Source: a bacterium (GTDB taxonomy: Bacteria > Desulfobacterota > Deferrisomatia > Deferrisomatales > Deferrisomataceae). From it: 64,000 nucleotides of DNA. This document shows positions 24,401 through 32,200 of the stretch, piece by piece (position 1 is the first letter of the stretch; each line of letters begins with the position of its first letter). The stretch is from assembly GCA_027021615.1 (NCBI GenBank), contig JALUTY010000097.1:32821-96820 (forward strand), given 5' to 3'. The notes under the pieces were generated by a model, which saw only the letters and a list, made by a program, of their open reading frames with translations, was not told the origin of the DNA and searched no databases. The position numbers were made by a program, and so were the translations under genes.

Positions 24401-25291
24401 GTGGGCGCGGCCGAGCCCCTGGAGCATGCCCTGGTGCGTCTGGGCGCCGCCCTGGCGGGACGGGTCGCCTGGGAGACCCGGCTGGCATGGGGGCGCCGGC
24501 TGGGACGCCTGTGGTGGGGGGTGGACCGCCGGCATCGCCGGATTGCCCAGGGGAACCTGACCCAGGCGTTTTCGGACCGACCGCAGAAGTGGGTACGCGA
24601 GATCACCGTGGCGAACTTCGAGCACCTGGGGACCACAGCGGTGGAGTTCGGGGGGATGTTCGCGGAAACCCCTGAGAGCCTCCTGGCGCGGTACCGGTTC
24701 GAAGGCCGCGAACGGCTGGACCGCGTTTTGGAGGAGGGACGGGGGGCGCTGCTGCTCACCGCCCACCTGGGAAACTGGGAGCTGGCCGGGCTGGCCATGG
24801 CCGCGCTGGGGTACCCCGTTCACGCGGTGGGGCGCCGGCTCCGGAACCCCAGGATCGACGCGTGGGTCCGCTCGATGCGGGAGCGTTTCGGGGGGCGGGT
24901 GATCCCCCATCGCCAGGCGGTGCGGCCGGTGCTGCGGGCGCTGCGCTCGGGCGGGCTGGTGGCGTTCCTGCTGGACCAGAGGGCCCTGTCCCGCGAGGGG
25001 GTGCCCAGCGTGTTCTTCGGACGGCCGGTCTCCACGAACCGGGGCCTGGCGACCCTGGCCCTGCGCACCGGGGCTCCCGTGCTGCCCGCGTTCGACCGGA
25101 GGGAGGGGGCCGGCCATGTGGCGTGGTGCGAGCCTCCGCTGGAGCCTCCGCCCGACGGGCCGGCCGAGCAGCGGATCCGGGAGCTCACCCGCCGGTTCGA
25201 TCGGGTGATCGAGGAGGCGGTCCGCCGCGTCCCGGAGCAGTGGTTCTGGGTGCACCGGAGGTGGCGGCTGCCGAAGGGAATGACGCCGTGA
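24401..25291 (+). CDS. LpxL/HtrB-family lipid A acyltransferase
   Basis: The 296-residue protein is a lysophospholipid acyltransferase of the lipid A biosynthesis type. It has the HX4E catalytic motif in LLTAHLGNWELAGLA (near residue 127), DQRALSREGVPSVFFGRP, and the family-typical closing QWFWVHRRWR. The N terminus (about 6-30) may associate with the membrane. Family members add secondary acyl chains (lauroyl or myristoyl) to Kdo-lipid IVA at the inner membrane. It starts at GTG 24401 one base after dgt and its stop overlaps gmhB (GTGA), placing it at the head of the LPS core locus. Confidence 0.9.
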   Translation: MGAAEPLEHALVRLGAALAGRVAWETRLAWGRRLGRLWWGVDRRHRRIAQGNLTQAFSDRPQKWVREITVANFEHLGTTAVEFGGMFAETPESLLARYRFEGRERLDRVLEEGRGALLLTAHLGNWELAGLAMAALGYPVHAVGRRLRNPRIDAWVRSMRERFGGRVIPHRQAVRPVLRALRSGGLVAFLLDQRALSREGVPSVFFGRPVSTNRGLATLALRTGAPVLPAFDRREGAGHVAWCEPPLEPPPDGPAEQRIRELTRRFDRVIEEAVRRVPEQWFWVHRRWRLPKGMTP

Positions 25292-25836
25292 GGCCGGCCG
25301 TGTTCCTGGACCGGGACGGGACCCTGATCCGGGAGGCGGACTACCTCTCGAACCTCGCCGAGCTGGAGGTGCTGCCCGGCGTGGACCGGGCCTTGGCCCG
25401 GCTGCGCCGGGCCGGGTTCGCCCTCGTGGGGGTCACGAACCAGTCCGGGGTGGCCCGGGGCTACTTTGACCTCGGCTTCGTGGAGCGGGTCCATCGGGAG
25501 ATCGACCGTAGGCTCGGGGCTGCCGGGGGCCTGGACGCCTGGTACGTGTGCCCCCACCACCCGGAGATCACGGGGCCGTGCGGCTGCCGGAAGCCGGCCC
25601 CCGGCCTGGTGCTCCGGGCCGTTCGGGACCTGGGGATCGACCTCGCCCGGTCGTGGATGGTGGGCGACAAGGCCTCGGACGTGGAGCTGGGACGTCGTGC
25701 GGGGTGCCGGTCGGCCTTGGTGCGAACGGGGTACGGCCGTGAGACCGAGGCTTCCCTCGCGGGAACGGGGCCGCGGCCCGAGGTGGTCGCAGACGATCTC
25801 TCTGCCGCCGTGGAGGCCATCTTGTTAAGCCGCTGA
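25288..25836 (+). CDS. gmhB: D-glycero-beta-D-manno-heptose 1,7-bisphosphate 7-phosphatase (GmhB)
   Basis: The 182-residue HAD phosphatase shows the nucleophile motif FLDRDGTLI, VTNQSGVARGYF, the zinc-binding loop CPHHPEITGPCGCRKP that is diagnostic for GmhB-type enzymes, and GDKASDVELGRRAG. It removes the 7-phosphate in the ADP-heptose pathway that feeds the LPS core heptosyltransferases downstream. The start GTG 25288 overlaps the acyltransferase stop. The kinase for the preceding step (hldE1) is at 42276, but the isomerase and adenylyltransferase genes are not in the window. Confidence 0.93.
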   Translation: MRPAVFLDRDGTLIREADYLSNLAELEVLPGVDRALARLRRAGFALVGVTNQSGVARGYFDLGFVERVHREIDRRLGAAGGLDAWYVCPHHPEITGPCGCRKPAPGLVLRAVRDLGIDLARSWMVGDKASDVELGRRAGCRSALVRTGYGRETEASLAGTGPRPEVVADDLSAAVEAILLSR

Positions 25837-25848
25837 CGAAACTATTGA

Positions 25849-26067
25849 CCCGGCGACAAAATAGGCGCGTCACCTCGGAGGGCGGGGCAAGGGACCTGCC
25901 TCCGGCCGGGCGCGAAGCCGGGCATGAGATTCGCCGCGCAGGCACGGGATCGAAGAGATGGTTTCATGACAACTCGGTGGAATCCGAACCCTTTCGCGGT
26001 CCGAGCGTCAGAGGCGCTGTGCGGCGAGCTAAGGGACCCCGCCCGGCTCTCCGACAGGTCCATTGCC
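25849..26067 (+). repeat. Full copy of the mosaic intergenic repeat (copy F)
   Basis: The left 55 bases (25849-25903) match 7081-7135 (inverted) at 54 of 55. The part from 25886 to 26067 is bounded by imperfect inverted ends (GGCAAGGGACCTGCC and GACAGGTCCATTGCC) and matches the interiors of the copies at 50796-50984 and, inverted, 18898-19086. It fills the 293-base gap between gmhB and the first glycosyltransferase. No gene is supported there. Confidence 0.8.
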
Positions 26068-26129
26068 ACCGATCATGGAAACGAGCACGCCTGTTCTGTT
26101 GCCGGTTTAAGCCGAACCGAGGATGCGAG

Positions 26130-27293
26130 ATGAGCCGTTCCGAGTGGCCGGTGGTGGAAGGGTTCGGGCCGTACGCTGCCGATTGCCGGTACTTTACCGG
26201 GTACCGGCCGTGCCGGTTCCGACGGCTTTGCGGCGGATGTCCGGAGTACCGCCCCCGGGGCACCCGGATCCTGCTGGTCAACCTGGACGCCATGGGCGAC
26301 GTGGTGCGCACCACTGCGCTGCTCCCGGCCCTCAAGCGGGCCTACCCCCAGAGCTTTGTCTCCTGGGTCACCCTGAAGAACGCGGCCCCGATCCTGGAGC
26401 ACAACCCCTATGTGGACGAGGTGCTCCTCTACGGCCCCGACACGGTCCTGGAGCTGGAGCCGCGGCGGTTCGAACTGGTGCTCAACGTGGACAAGACCCG
26501 CCGCTCGGCAGCCCTGGCCCAGCGGGTTCGGGCGGCCGAGCGGCGGGGGTTCGGGGTAAACGAGCACGGGGCCGTCGTGCCCCTGACCCCTGAGGCCGGG
26601 TATCAGTACTGGACCGGTCTGGACGACGACCTCAAGTTCCACCGGAACCGGAAGAGCGAGCAGCAGATGCTGGCTGAGACCATGGGCCTGGAGTTCCGGC
26701 GGGACCCCTACGTGCTCGTGCTGGCCCCGGAGGAGCGCGCGTTCGTGGAGCGGACGCGGCGGGCCTGGGGGCTCGGCGGCGAGGTCGTGGTCGGGCTCAA
26801 CACGGGCTGCTCCACCCTGTTTCCCTACAAGAAGCTGCCGGTGGAGTACCAGGCCCGGCTGGCCGAGGAGCTCGTCGACCGGTTTCCGGAGATCCGGGTC
26901 CTCCTGCTGGGGGGGCCCGAGGACGCGGAGCGCAACCAGGAGATCGCCCGCCTGACGCGGGCGCCGGTGCTGGAGACCCCCTGCACCGAGGGGCTCCGGC
27001 GGGGCATCCAGTACATGGACCTGGCCGACGTGGTGATCACCGGTGACTCCCTGGGCATGCACCTGGCCATCGGGCTGGGCAAGCGGGTGGTGGCCTGGTT
27101 CGGCCTCACCTGCGAGCAGGAGATCGACTTCTTCGATCGGGGCGAGGCGGTGCTGGCCCGGGTGGGGTGCCGGCCGTGCTGGCGCCGGGCCTGCGACGAG
27201 CCGGTCAAGTGCTACGAGCGGGTGGACAGGGAGGAGCTGCTGGAGGCGGCCGGCCGCCAGATCGAGGCGGCGCGCAGGGAGAAGACAGGGTGA
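26130..27293 (+). CDS. Glycosyltransferase family 9 protein with Cys-rich N terminus
   Basis: The 387-residue protein is a GT9 (heptosyltransferase-type) GT-B enzyme: the opening RILLVNLDAMGDVVRTTALL starts near residue 46 and the sugar-nucleotide end shows VVITGDSLGMHLAIGLGK and VVAWFGLT. Unlike ordinary GT9 proteins it has a 45-residue leader with four cysteines (19, 28, 34 and 37; CRFRRLCGGCPEY). Another cluster lies near the C terminus (CRPCWRRACDEPVKC). These could bind zinc or an iron-sulfur cluster. It probably adds a heptose or similar sugar to the LPS core. ATG 26130 is used; the frame is open further upstream, but there it runs through repeat DNA. It overlaps the next gene by four bases. 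Confidence 0.85.
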   Translation: MSRSEWPVVEGFGPYAADCRYFTGYRPCRFRRLCGGCPEYRPRGTRILLVNLDAMGDVVRTTALLPALKRAYPQSFVSWVTLKNAAPILEHNPYVDEVLLYGPDTVLELEPRRFELVLNVDKTRRSAALAQRVRAAERRGFGVNEHGAVVPLTPEAGYQYWTGLDDDLKFHRNRKSEQQMLAETMGLEFRRDPYVLVLAPEERAFVERTRRAWGLGGEVVVGLNTGCSTLFPYKKLPVEYQARLAEELVDRFPEIRVLLLGGPEDAERNQEIARLTRAPVLETPCTEGLRRGIQYMDLADVVITGDSLGMHLAIGLGKRVVAWFGLTCEQEIDFFDRGEAVLARVGCRPCWRRACDEPVKCYERVDREELLEAAGRQIEAARREKTG

Positions 27294-27856
27294 GCGAGGA
27301 CATCGGTCGGCTCGACGAGTCGTCATGGTTCCACCGGACGTTCGTGAAGAAGCGGGTGACCTGGGGGTTCGTGGCCGGGGCGCTGTTCGTCCTGCTGGCC
27401 GAGCCCACGCGGCAGAGCGTGTTCTGGGGGTTCTGGATCGCGCTCCTGGGCGAGGTCGTGCGGACCTGGGCCTCCGGAACCATCGTGAAGACGAAGCAGC
27501 TCACCACCCACGGGCCGTACGGTCTGGTGCGCAACCCGCTCTACTCGGGCAGCTTCCTGATCGGTCTGGGGGTCTCGATCATGGGGGGGCGCTGGTGGTT
27601 CGTGCCGCTGTTCTTCGCCGCGTTCGTGCCGGTGTACCGGGGCCTGGTTCGCAAGGAGGAGCGGGTTCTGCTGGAGCGGTACGGAGACGCCTTCCGGGAG
27701 TACTGCCGGCGGGTGCCCCGGTTCGTTCCCCGCCGGCTGCCCGGCCCCGGGGACCGGGCCCCCTACGACGCCCGGCGCATGTGGAGCAGGCACAAGGAGT
27801 GGCAGGCCTGGCTCGGCCTGTACGCGGTGACCCTGTACCTGCTGCTTCGGGCCTGA
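27290..27856 (+). CDS. ICMT/PEMT-like integral membrane methyltransferase
   Basis: The 188-residue protein (GTG 27290, overlapping the GT9 stop) has about four membrane segments (about residues 24-42, 44-61, 90-120 and 172-187). It has the isoprenylcysteine carboxyl methyltransferase / phospholipid methyltransferase core: THGPYGLVRNPLYSGSFLIG and VRKEERVLLERYGDAFREYC. Family members transfer a methyl group from S-adenosylmethionine to a lipophilic acceptor within the membrane. Placed among LPS core genes, an envelope lipid or lipid-linked sugar is the likely acceptor, but this is inference; a polyprenyl or phospholipid target is equally possible. Confidence 0.85.
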   Translation: MSEDIGRLDESSWFHRTFVKKRVTWGFVAGALFVLLAEPTRQSVFWGFWIALLGEVVRTWASGTIVKTKQLTTHGPYGLVRNPLYSGSFLIGLGVSIMGGRWWFVPLFFAAFVPVYRGLVRKEERVLLERYGDAFREYCRRVPRFVPRRLPGPGDRAPYDARRMWSRHKEWQAWLGLYAVTLYLLLRA

Positions 27857-28024
27857 AAGTCGCGTATACTCTGCCGCTAGAAGGCTGGGAGGCTGAACCC
27901 CCATGATCCCGGGCTCATAGCCGGGGCCAACCGGTAGGAGCGGCCTCCGTGGGTAGTTCTTCACCCGTCATCTTCCCCCTTCGAGAGGCCGCGCGGGCTC
28001 CGAGGGAGCCCTGAGGAGGAAACC

Positions 28025-28198
28025 ATGGCGTTGCCGCAGGATCTTCTCGACATCCTGGCCTGCCCCCAGTGCAAGGGCGAGCTGGAGTACCGGGAGGCGG
28101 AGAACGCGCTGCTGTGCCACGCCTGCCGCCTTCGGTACCGGGTGGAGGACGACATCCCGGTCATGCTGATCGACGAAGCCACCCCCCTGGAAGACTAG
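28025..28198 (+). CDS. Trm112-like (YcaR family) small zinc protein
   Basis: This 57-residue protein reads [18 protein letters not shown] and continues with [18 protein letters not shown]. The two CxxC pairs (CPQC and CHAC) form the zinc-ribbon of the Trm112/YcaR family. A strong ribosome binding site (AGGAGG) precedes the ATG. Eukaryotic Trm112 activates methyltransferases; bacterial YcaR is often next to lpxK or kdsB in LPS gene clusters, which fits this setting. The 168 bases upstream hold a TATACT -10-like sequence (27865-27870) with a poor -35, and one AAGGCTGGGAGGCT short repeat, so an internal promoter is possible. Confidence 0.9.
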   Translation: MALPQDLLDILACPQCKGELEYREAENALLCHACRLRYRVEDDIPVMLIDEATPLED

Positions 28199-28240
28199 CC
28201 CCAGCGCCGGTCCACCCCCACCACGCCCCCCGGAACCGCC

Positions 28241-29083
28241 ATGCCCCGAGCCCGCCGGCCCGTGCCCCGGCTCTCCGCCACCGTGATCTGCCTGAACGAG
28301 GCCGAGAAGATCCGCGGCTGCCTGGAGAGCGTGCGGTTCTGCGACGAGGTGGTGGTGGTGGACTCGGGCAGCACCGACGGCACCGTGGAGATCGCCCGGC
28401 AGCTGGCGGACGTGGTGATCGAACGGGACTGGCCGGGGTACGTGGCCCAGCAGAACTTCGCCAAGGATCAGGCCCGGGGAGAGTGGGTCCTGTCGATCGA
28501 CGCGGACGAACGGGTCGCGCCGGCGTTGGCCCGGGAGATCCAGCAGGTCCTCGCGCGCGACCCGGCCGAGGACGGGTTCCGGATCACCCGGCACGTGCAC
28601 TACCTGGGCCGGTGGATCGACCACTCCGGATGGTATCCGGAGCCCAGGGTGCGGCTGTTCCGGCGGAAGAAGGGGCGGTGGGAGGGGGTGGACCCCCACT
28701 ACGACGTGGTGGTCCCGGGCGGGGTCGGACGTCTGGGCGGCGAGATCGTCCACTACACCTACGACGACATGGCCGACCATGTCCATACCCTGAACCGGTT
28801 CAGCTCGATCCTGGCCCAAGAGCATCACCGGCGCGGTCGCCGGTTCTCGTGGGGGAGCCTGCTACTTCGTCCCCCTCTGGAGTTCCTGAAGAAGTACGTG
28901 CTCAAGAGGGGGTTCCTGGACGGCCCCCAGGGGTTCTACGTGGCATCTTTGTCGGCGTTCTACGTGTTCCTGAAGCTCGCCAAGCTCTGGGAGCTCGAGC
29001 GGGTGGGGCCGGAACGACCCTGGCACCGGGAGGGGGCCGGGAGCGGGCCCTGTTCCCCCCTGCGCCGCGATCCGGGCCCGTGA
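28241..29083 (+). CDS. Glycosyltransferase family 2 (WaaE/KdtX-type)
   Basis: The 280-residue GT-A enzyme opens with LSATVICLNEAEKIRGCLES, then VVVVDSGSTDGTVEIAR, and DXD-type SIDADERVAP (near residue 85). The acceptor part WIDHSGWYPEPRVRLFRRKKG resembles the WaaE/KdtX group that adds a beta-glucose to heptose I of the LPS core. A C-terminal amphipathic region (FLKKYVLKRGFLDGPQGFYV) is typical for membrane association. It lies 42 bases after the Trm112-like gene and overlaps the next GT9 gene by four bases (GTGA). The donor sugar is not certain. Confidence 0.88.
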   Translation: MPRARRPVPRLSATVICLNEAEKIRGCLESVRFCDEVVVVDSGSTDGTVEIARQLADVVIERDWPGYVAQQNFAKDQARGEWVLSIDADERVAPALAREIQQVLARDPAEDGFRITRHVHYLGRWIDHSGWYPEPRVRLFRRKKGRWEGVDPHYDVVVPGGVGRLGGEIVHYTYDDMADHVHTLNRFSSILAQEHHRRGRRFSWGSLLLRPPLEFLKKYVLKRGFLDGPQGFYVASLSAFYVFLKLAKLWELERVGPERPWHREGAGSGPCSPLRRDPGP

Positions 29084-30090
29084 ACCGCATCCTCGTCATC
29101 CAGACCGCGTTCCTGGGGGACGTGGTGCTGACCACACCGCTGTTTCGGGCCCTCCGGAGGCGGTTTCCCGAAGCGCGCCTCGATGTCCTGGTGACCCCGG
29201 CAGCCGCGCCGCTGGTCGAGGAGGACCCCCACCTGGACGAGGTGCTGCGCTACGACAAGAAGGGGGGAGAGCGGCTGGGCTCCGTGGCCCGCAGGCTCCG
29301 GGGCCGGGGGTACGATCTGATCGTGGCTCCCCACCGGTCCCACCGCACGGCCCTACTGGCCCGGTGGATCGGGGCGGTCGTGCGGGTGGGGTTCCGGGAT
29401 GCCGGCCTTTGGTGGCTCTACACCCGACGGGTGACGAGGCCGGCGGCCCTGCACGAGGTGGACCGGAACCTGGAGCTCCTGAGGGGCCTGGGACTCCACC
29501 CGGAGCCCGAGGATCGGGTCCTCCACGTAGGGTATACGGAGCGTGAGGTCGAAGAGGTGGAACGGGTGCTGGCAGAGGCGGGGGGGGAGGCCCACGAGCC
29601 CCTAGCCGCCTTGGCGCCGGGGTCGGTGTGGGCCACGAAACGCTGGCCGGCCGAGCGGTTCGCCGAGGTGGGGCGCGGTCTGCAGGCGCGCGGTTTGCGG
29701 GTGGTCGTGCTCGGCGGGCCCGACGACCGAGCGGTGGCCGAGGCGGTGTGTGCGGCGGTCGGGGCCGGGGCCGTGAACGCGGCCGGGAAGACGTCGCTCA
29801 AGGCCCTGGCCGCGTGGATGGACCGCGTGAGGCTTCTGGTGACCAACGACTCGGCCCCGCTCCACGTGGCCGCGGCCCGGGGCACGCCCACGGTCGCGGT
29901 GTTCGGCGCCACCACCCTCGACCTGGGGTTCGGCCCGTTCCACGCGGCATCCCGGGTGGTGGAGGCGGAGGTGGAGTGCCGCCCGTGCGGCCTCCACGGG
30001 GGCCGCAGGTGCCGAAAGGGGCATTTCCGGTGCATGCTGGAGGTGGCCCCCGAGGAGGTGCTGGAGGCGTGCCGGGAGCTGGTCCGTTGA
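29080..30090 (+). CDS. waaF: GT9 heptosyltransferase (WaaF-like)
   Basis: The 336-residue protein (GTG 29080) has the GT9 opening NRILVIQTAFLGDVVLTTPL, the mid-motif ALAPGSVWATKRWPAERFAE, and the donor-binding end LLVTNDSAPLHVAAARGTPT with VAVFGATTLDLGFGP. The C-terminal cysteine cluster CRPCGLHGGRRCRKGHFRC matches that of ADP-heptose:LPS heptosyltransferase II. It probably adds heptose II to the inner core at the cytoplasmic face of the inner membrane. It is coupled on both sides (GTGA, then TTGA into the next gene). Confidence 0.87.
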   Translation: MNRILVIQTAFLGDVVLTTPLFRALRRRFPEARLDVLVTPAAAPLVEEDPHLDEVLRYDKKGGERLGSVARRLRGRGYDLIVAPHRSHRTALLARWIGAVVRVGFRDAGLWWLYTRRVTRPAALHEVDRNLELLRGLGLHPEPEDRVLHVGYTEREVEEVERVLAEAGGEAHEPLAALAPGSVWATKRWPAERFAEVGRGLQARGLRVVVLGGPDDRAVAEAVCAAVGAGAVNAAGKTSLKALAAWMDRVRLLVTNDSAPLHVAAARGTPTVAVFGATTLDLGFGPFHAASRVVEAEVECRPCGLHGGRRCRKGHFRCMLEVAPEEVLEACRELVR

Positions 30091-31199
30091 GACCGGCAGA
30101 GGGGCTGCGGGTGCTCCACGTGGACACCGGCAGGACGTGGCGCGGCGGCCAGCGCCAGGTGTTCCTGCTCCACCGGGGCCTGCGGGAGCGAGGGGTGGAC
30201 AGCCTGCTGGTCTGCTCGGCCGGCGGGGTCCTCCACGACCGGGCCCGGGCGGCCGGGCTGCCGACCCGGGGCATGGGGCTGCGGGGCGAATGGGACCTGG
30301 TGTCGGCCTGGCGGATCTCCCGGCTCGCGAGGCGGTGGGGAGCCGGGGTCCTCCACGCCCACTCCTCCCACGCCCACACCCTGGCCCTGCTGGCTCGCGT
30401 GCTCGGCGCGTCGGCCCCGGTGGTGGTCACCCGGCGGGTGGACTTCGTGCCCCGGCCCCACCCGTTCAACCGGTGGAAGTACGGCCGGGCCGACCGGATC
30501 GTGGCCATCAGCCGGGCCGTGGAGGGGATCCTCCGGGAGCTCGGGGTGGCCCCGGACCGGATTCGTCGCATCCCCAGCGGGGTGGAGCCCCATCCCGTGG
30601 CGCCGGGGGACGGGCAGCGGTTCCGCAGGGAGCTCGGGGTGGCCCCGGACGAGATCCTGGTGGGAAACGTGGGCCACCTGGTGGACCACAAGGGGCAGCG
30701 GTACCTGGTGGACGCCGTGCCCCGGGTGGTGGAGGCCGAGCCGCGGGCCCGGTTCGTCATCGTGGGCGAGGGCGAGCTGGAGGGCGACCTCCGGGCCCAG
30801 GCGGAGCGGCTGGGGCTGGGCGACCGGCTCGTGTTCGCCGGGCTGCGCACGGACATCGGCGGGGTCCTGGACGGCCTGGACGTGTTCGTCATGTCGTCCC
30901 ACCTGGAGGGCCTCGGAACCTCGGTGATCGACGCCATGCTGGCCGAAAAGCCCGTGGTCGCCGCGGCCGCCGGAGGGATCCCGGACATCCTGAGGGACGG
31001 GGTGGACGGGGTGCTCGTACCGCCCAGGGATCCCGAGGCCCTGGCTCGGGGAATCCTCCGGGTCCTGGGGGACCCGGCCGACGCCGCGCGAATGGCCCGG
31101 GCCGGCCGGAAGCGGGCGGCCTCGGAGTTCGGGGTGGACCGCATGGTGGACCGGTACGTGGCCCTGTACCGGGGCCTGACGGGGAGGGGGCCGGGGTGA
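30087..31199 (+). CDS. Glycosyltransferase family 4
   Basis: The 370-residue GT-B enzyme starts at TTG 30087, overlapping the waaF-like stop. It shows the N-lobe opening LRVLHVDTGRTWRGGQRQVF, SGVEPHP, GNVGHLVDHKGQRYLVDA, and the retaining-GT motif EGLGTSVIDAMLAEKPVVA with GGIPDILRDGVDGVLVPP. The EX7E glutamates are present. It is a retaining transferase of the LPS core or outer core with unknown donor. Position among GT9 genes suggests core extension. Confidence 0.88.
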   Translation: MRPAEGLRVLHVDTGRTWRGGQRQVFLLHRGLRERGVDSLLVCSAGGVLHDRARAAGLPTRGMGLRGEWDLVSAWRISRLARRWGAGVLHAHSSHAHTLALLARVLGASAPVVVTRRVDFVPRPHPFNRWKYGRADRIVAISRAVEGILRELGVAPDRIRRIPSGVEPHPVAPGDGQRFRRELGVAPDEILVGNVGHLVDHKGQRYLVDAVPRVVEAEPRARFVIVGEGELEGDLRAQAERLGLGDRLVFAGLRTDIGGVLDGLDVFVMSSHLEGLGTSVIDAMLAEKPVVAAAAGGIPDILRDGVDGVLVPPRDPEALARGILRVLGDPADAARMARAGRKRAASEFGVDRMVDRYVALYRGLTGRGPG

Positions 31200-32200
31200 G
31201 GATCCTCCTGATCCGGCTCTCGTCCCTGGGAGACGTGGTGCTGGCCACCGCTGCCGTGGAGGCCCTGGCCGAGGACCGCCCGGACGTGGAGATCCACGTG
31301 CTCACCAAGGCGGCGTTTCGGGAGGTGTTCCGGAACCACCCGGCCGTGGCCCGGTGCTTGGAGTGGGAGCCCGGCGAGGGCCTGGCTTCGCTGGCCGACC
31401 GGGTTCGGCGGGGCGGGTACGACCGGGTGGTGGACCTCCACGGGAACCTGCGCACCCGGGCCCTGCGGGCGCTGACGCCGACGATGCGCTGGAGCGGGTA
31501 CCGCAAGGGCAGCGTTCGGCGCAGGGTGGCCGTGTGGCTGCGAAAACCGGCCCTCCTGGACCGAACGCACGTGGTGGACCGCTACGTCCGCGCCCTCGCC
31601 CCCCTGGGGGTGCGGCCGGTCCGGCGCCTGCCCCGGGTGTTTCCGGCCGAGGCCGATTACGGCCGGGTCGAGGCCCTCCTCCGGGCCTCGGGGTGGGCCG
31701 GCCAGCCCCTGATCGCGTTGGCGCCGGGGGCCCGGTGGGCCACCAAGGTGTGGCCCGAGGCCCACTGGAAGGATCTGGTGTCCCGGATCCGCGGAGAGGG
31801 CCGGGGGTTTCCCGTGGTGATCGGCGGAGCCGGGGACCGGGACCTGGCCGCGCGCGTCCTCGCCGGAGGGCCGGGCGCGAACCTGGCCGGCGAGACCTCG
31901 ATCCCGGAGACCGCGGCCGTGCTGGAGCGCTGCGAGGTGCTGGTGACCAACGACTCGGCCCCCCTTCACCTGGCCACCGCCGTGGGCACCCGGGTGGTGG
32001 CCCTGTTCGGCCCCACGGTCACCGGCTTCGGGTTCTACCCCCTGGGCCCCCTCGACCGAGTTCTCGAACGGCCCGAACCGTGCCGGCCGTGCAGCCTGCA
32101 CGGGGGGGAGCGCTGTAGGCTGGGAACCCTCTCGTGCCTCGAAGGCGTGTCCCCGGAGAGGGTGTGCGAAGATCTGGCGCTCGGGGAGGGGGCTCCGTGA
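31196..32200 (+). CDS. Glycosyltransferase family 9 (WaaC/WaaQ-like)
   Basis: The 334-residue GT9 enzyme (GTG 31196, overlapping the previous stop) opens VRILLIRLSSLGDVVLATAA, which is the pattern of heptosyltransferase I/III proteins. It continues with VVDLHGNLRTRALRAL, ALAPGARWATKVWPEAHWKD, VLVTNDSAPLHLATAVGTRV and FGPTVTGFGFYPLGP. The C-terminal cysteines CRPCSLHGGERCRLGTLSC are like those of its GT9 neighbours. Likely donor is ADP-heptose. Which heptose it adds cannot be decided from sequence. Confidence 0.87.
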   Translation: MRILLIRLSSLGDVVLATAAVEALAEDRPDVEIHVLTKAAFREVFRNHPAVARCLEWEPGEGLASLADRVRRGGYDRVVDLHGNLRTRALRALTPTMRWSGYRKGSVRRRVAVWLRKPALLDRTHVVDRYVRALAPLGVRPVRRLPRVFPAEADYGRVEALLRASGWAGQPLIALAPGARWATKVWPEAHWKDLVSRIRGEGRGFPVVIGGAGDRDLAARVLAGGPGANLAGETSIPETAAVLERCEVLVTNDSAPLHLATAVGTRVVALFGPTVTGFGFYPLGPLDRVLERPEPCRPCSLHGGERCRLGTLSCLEGVSPERVCEDLALGEGAP

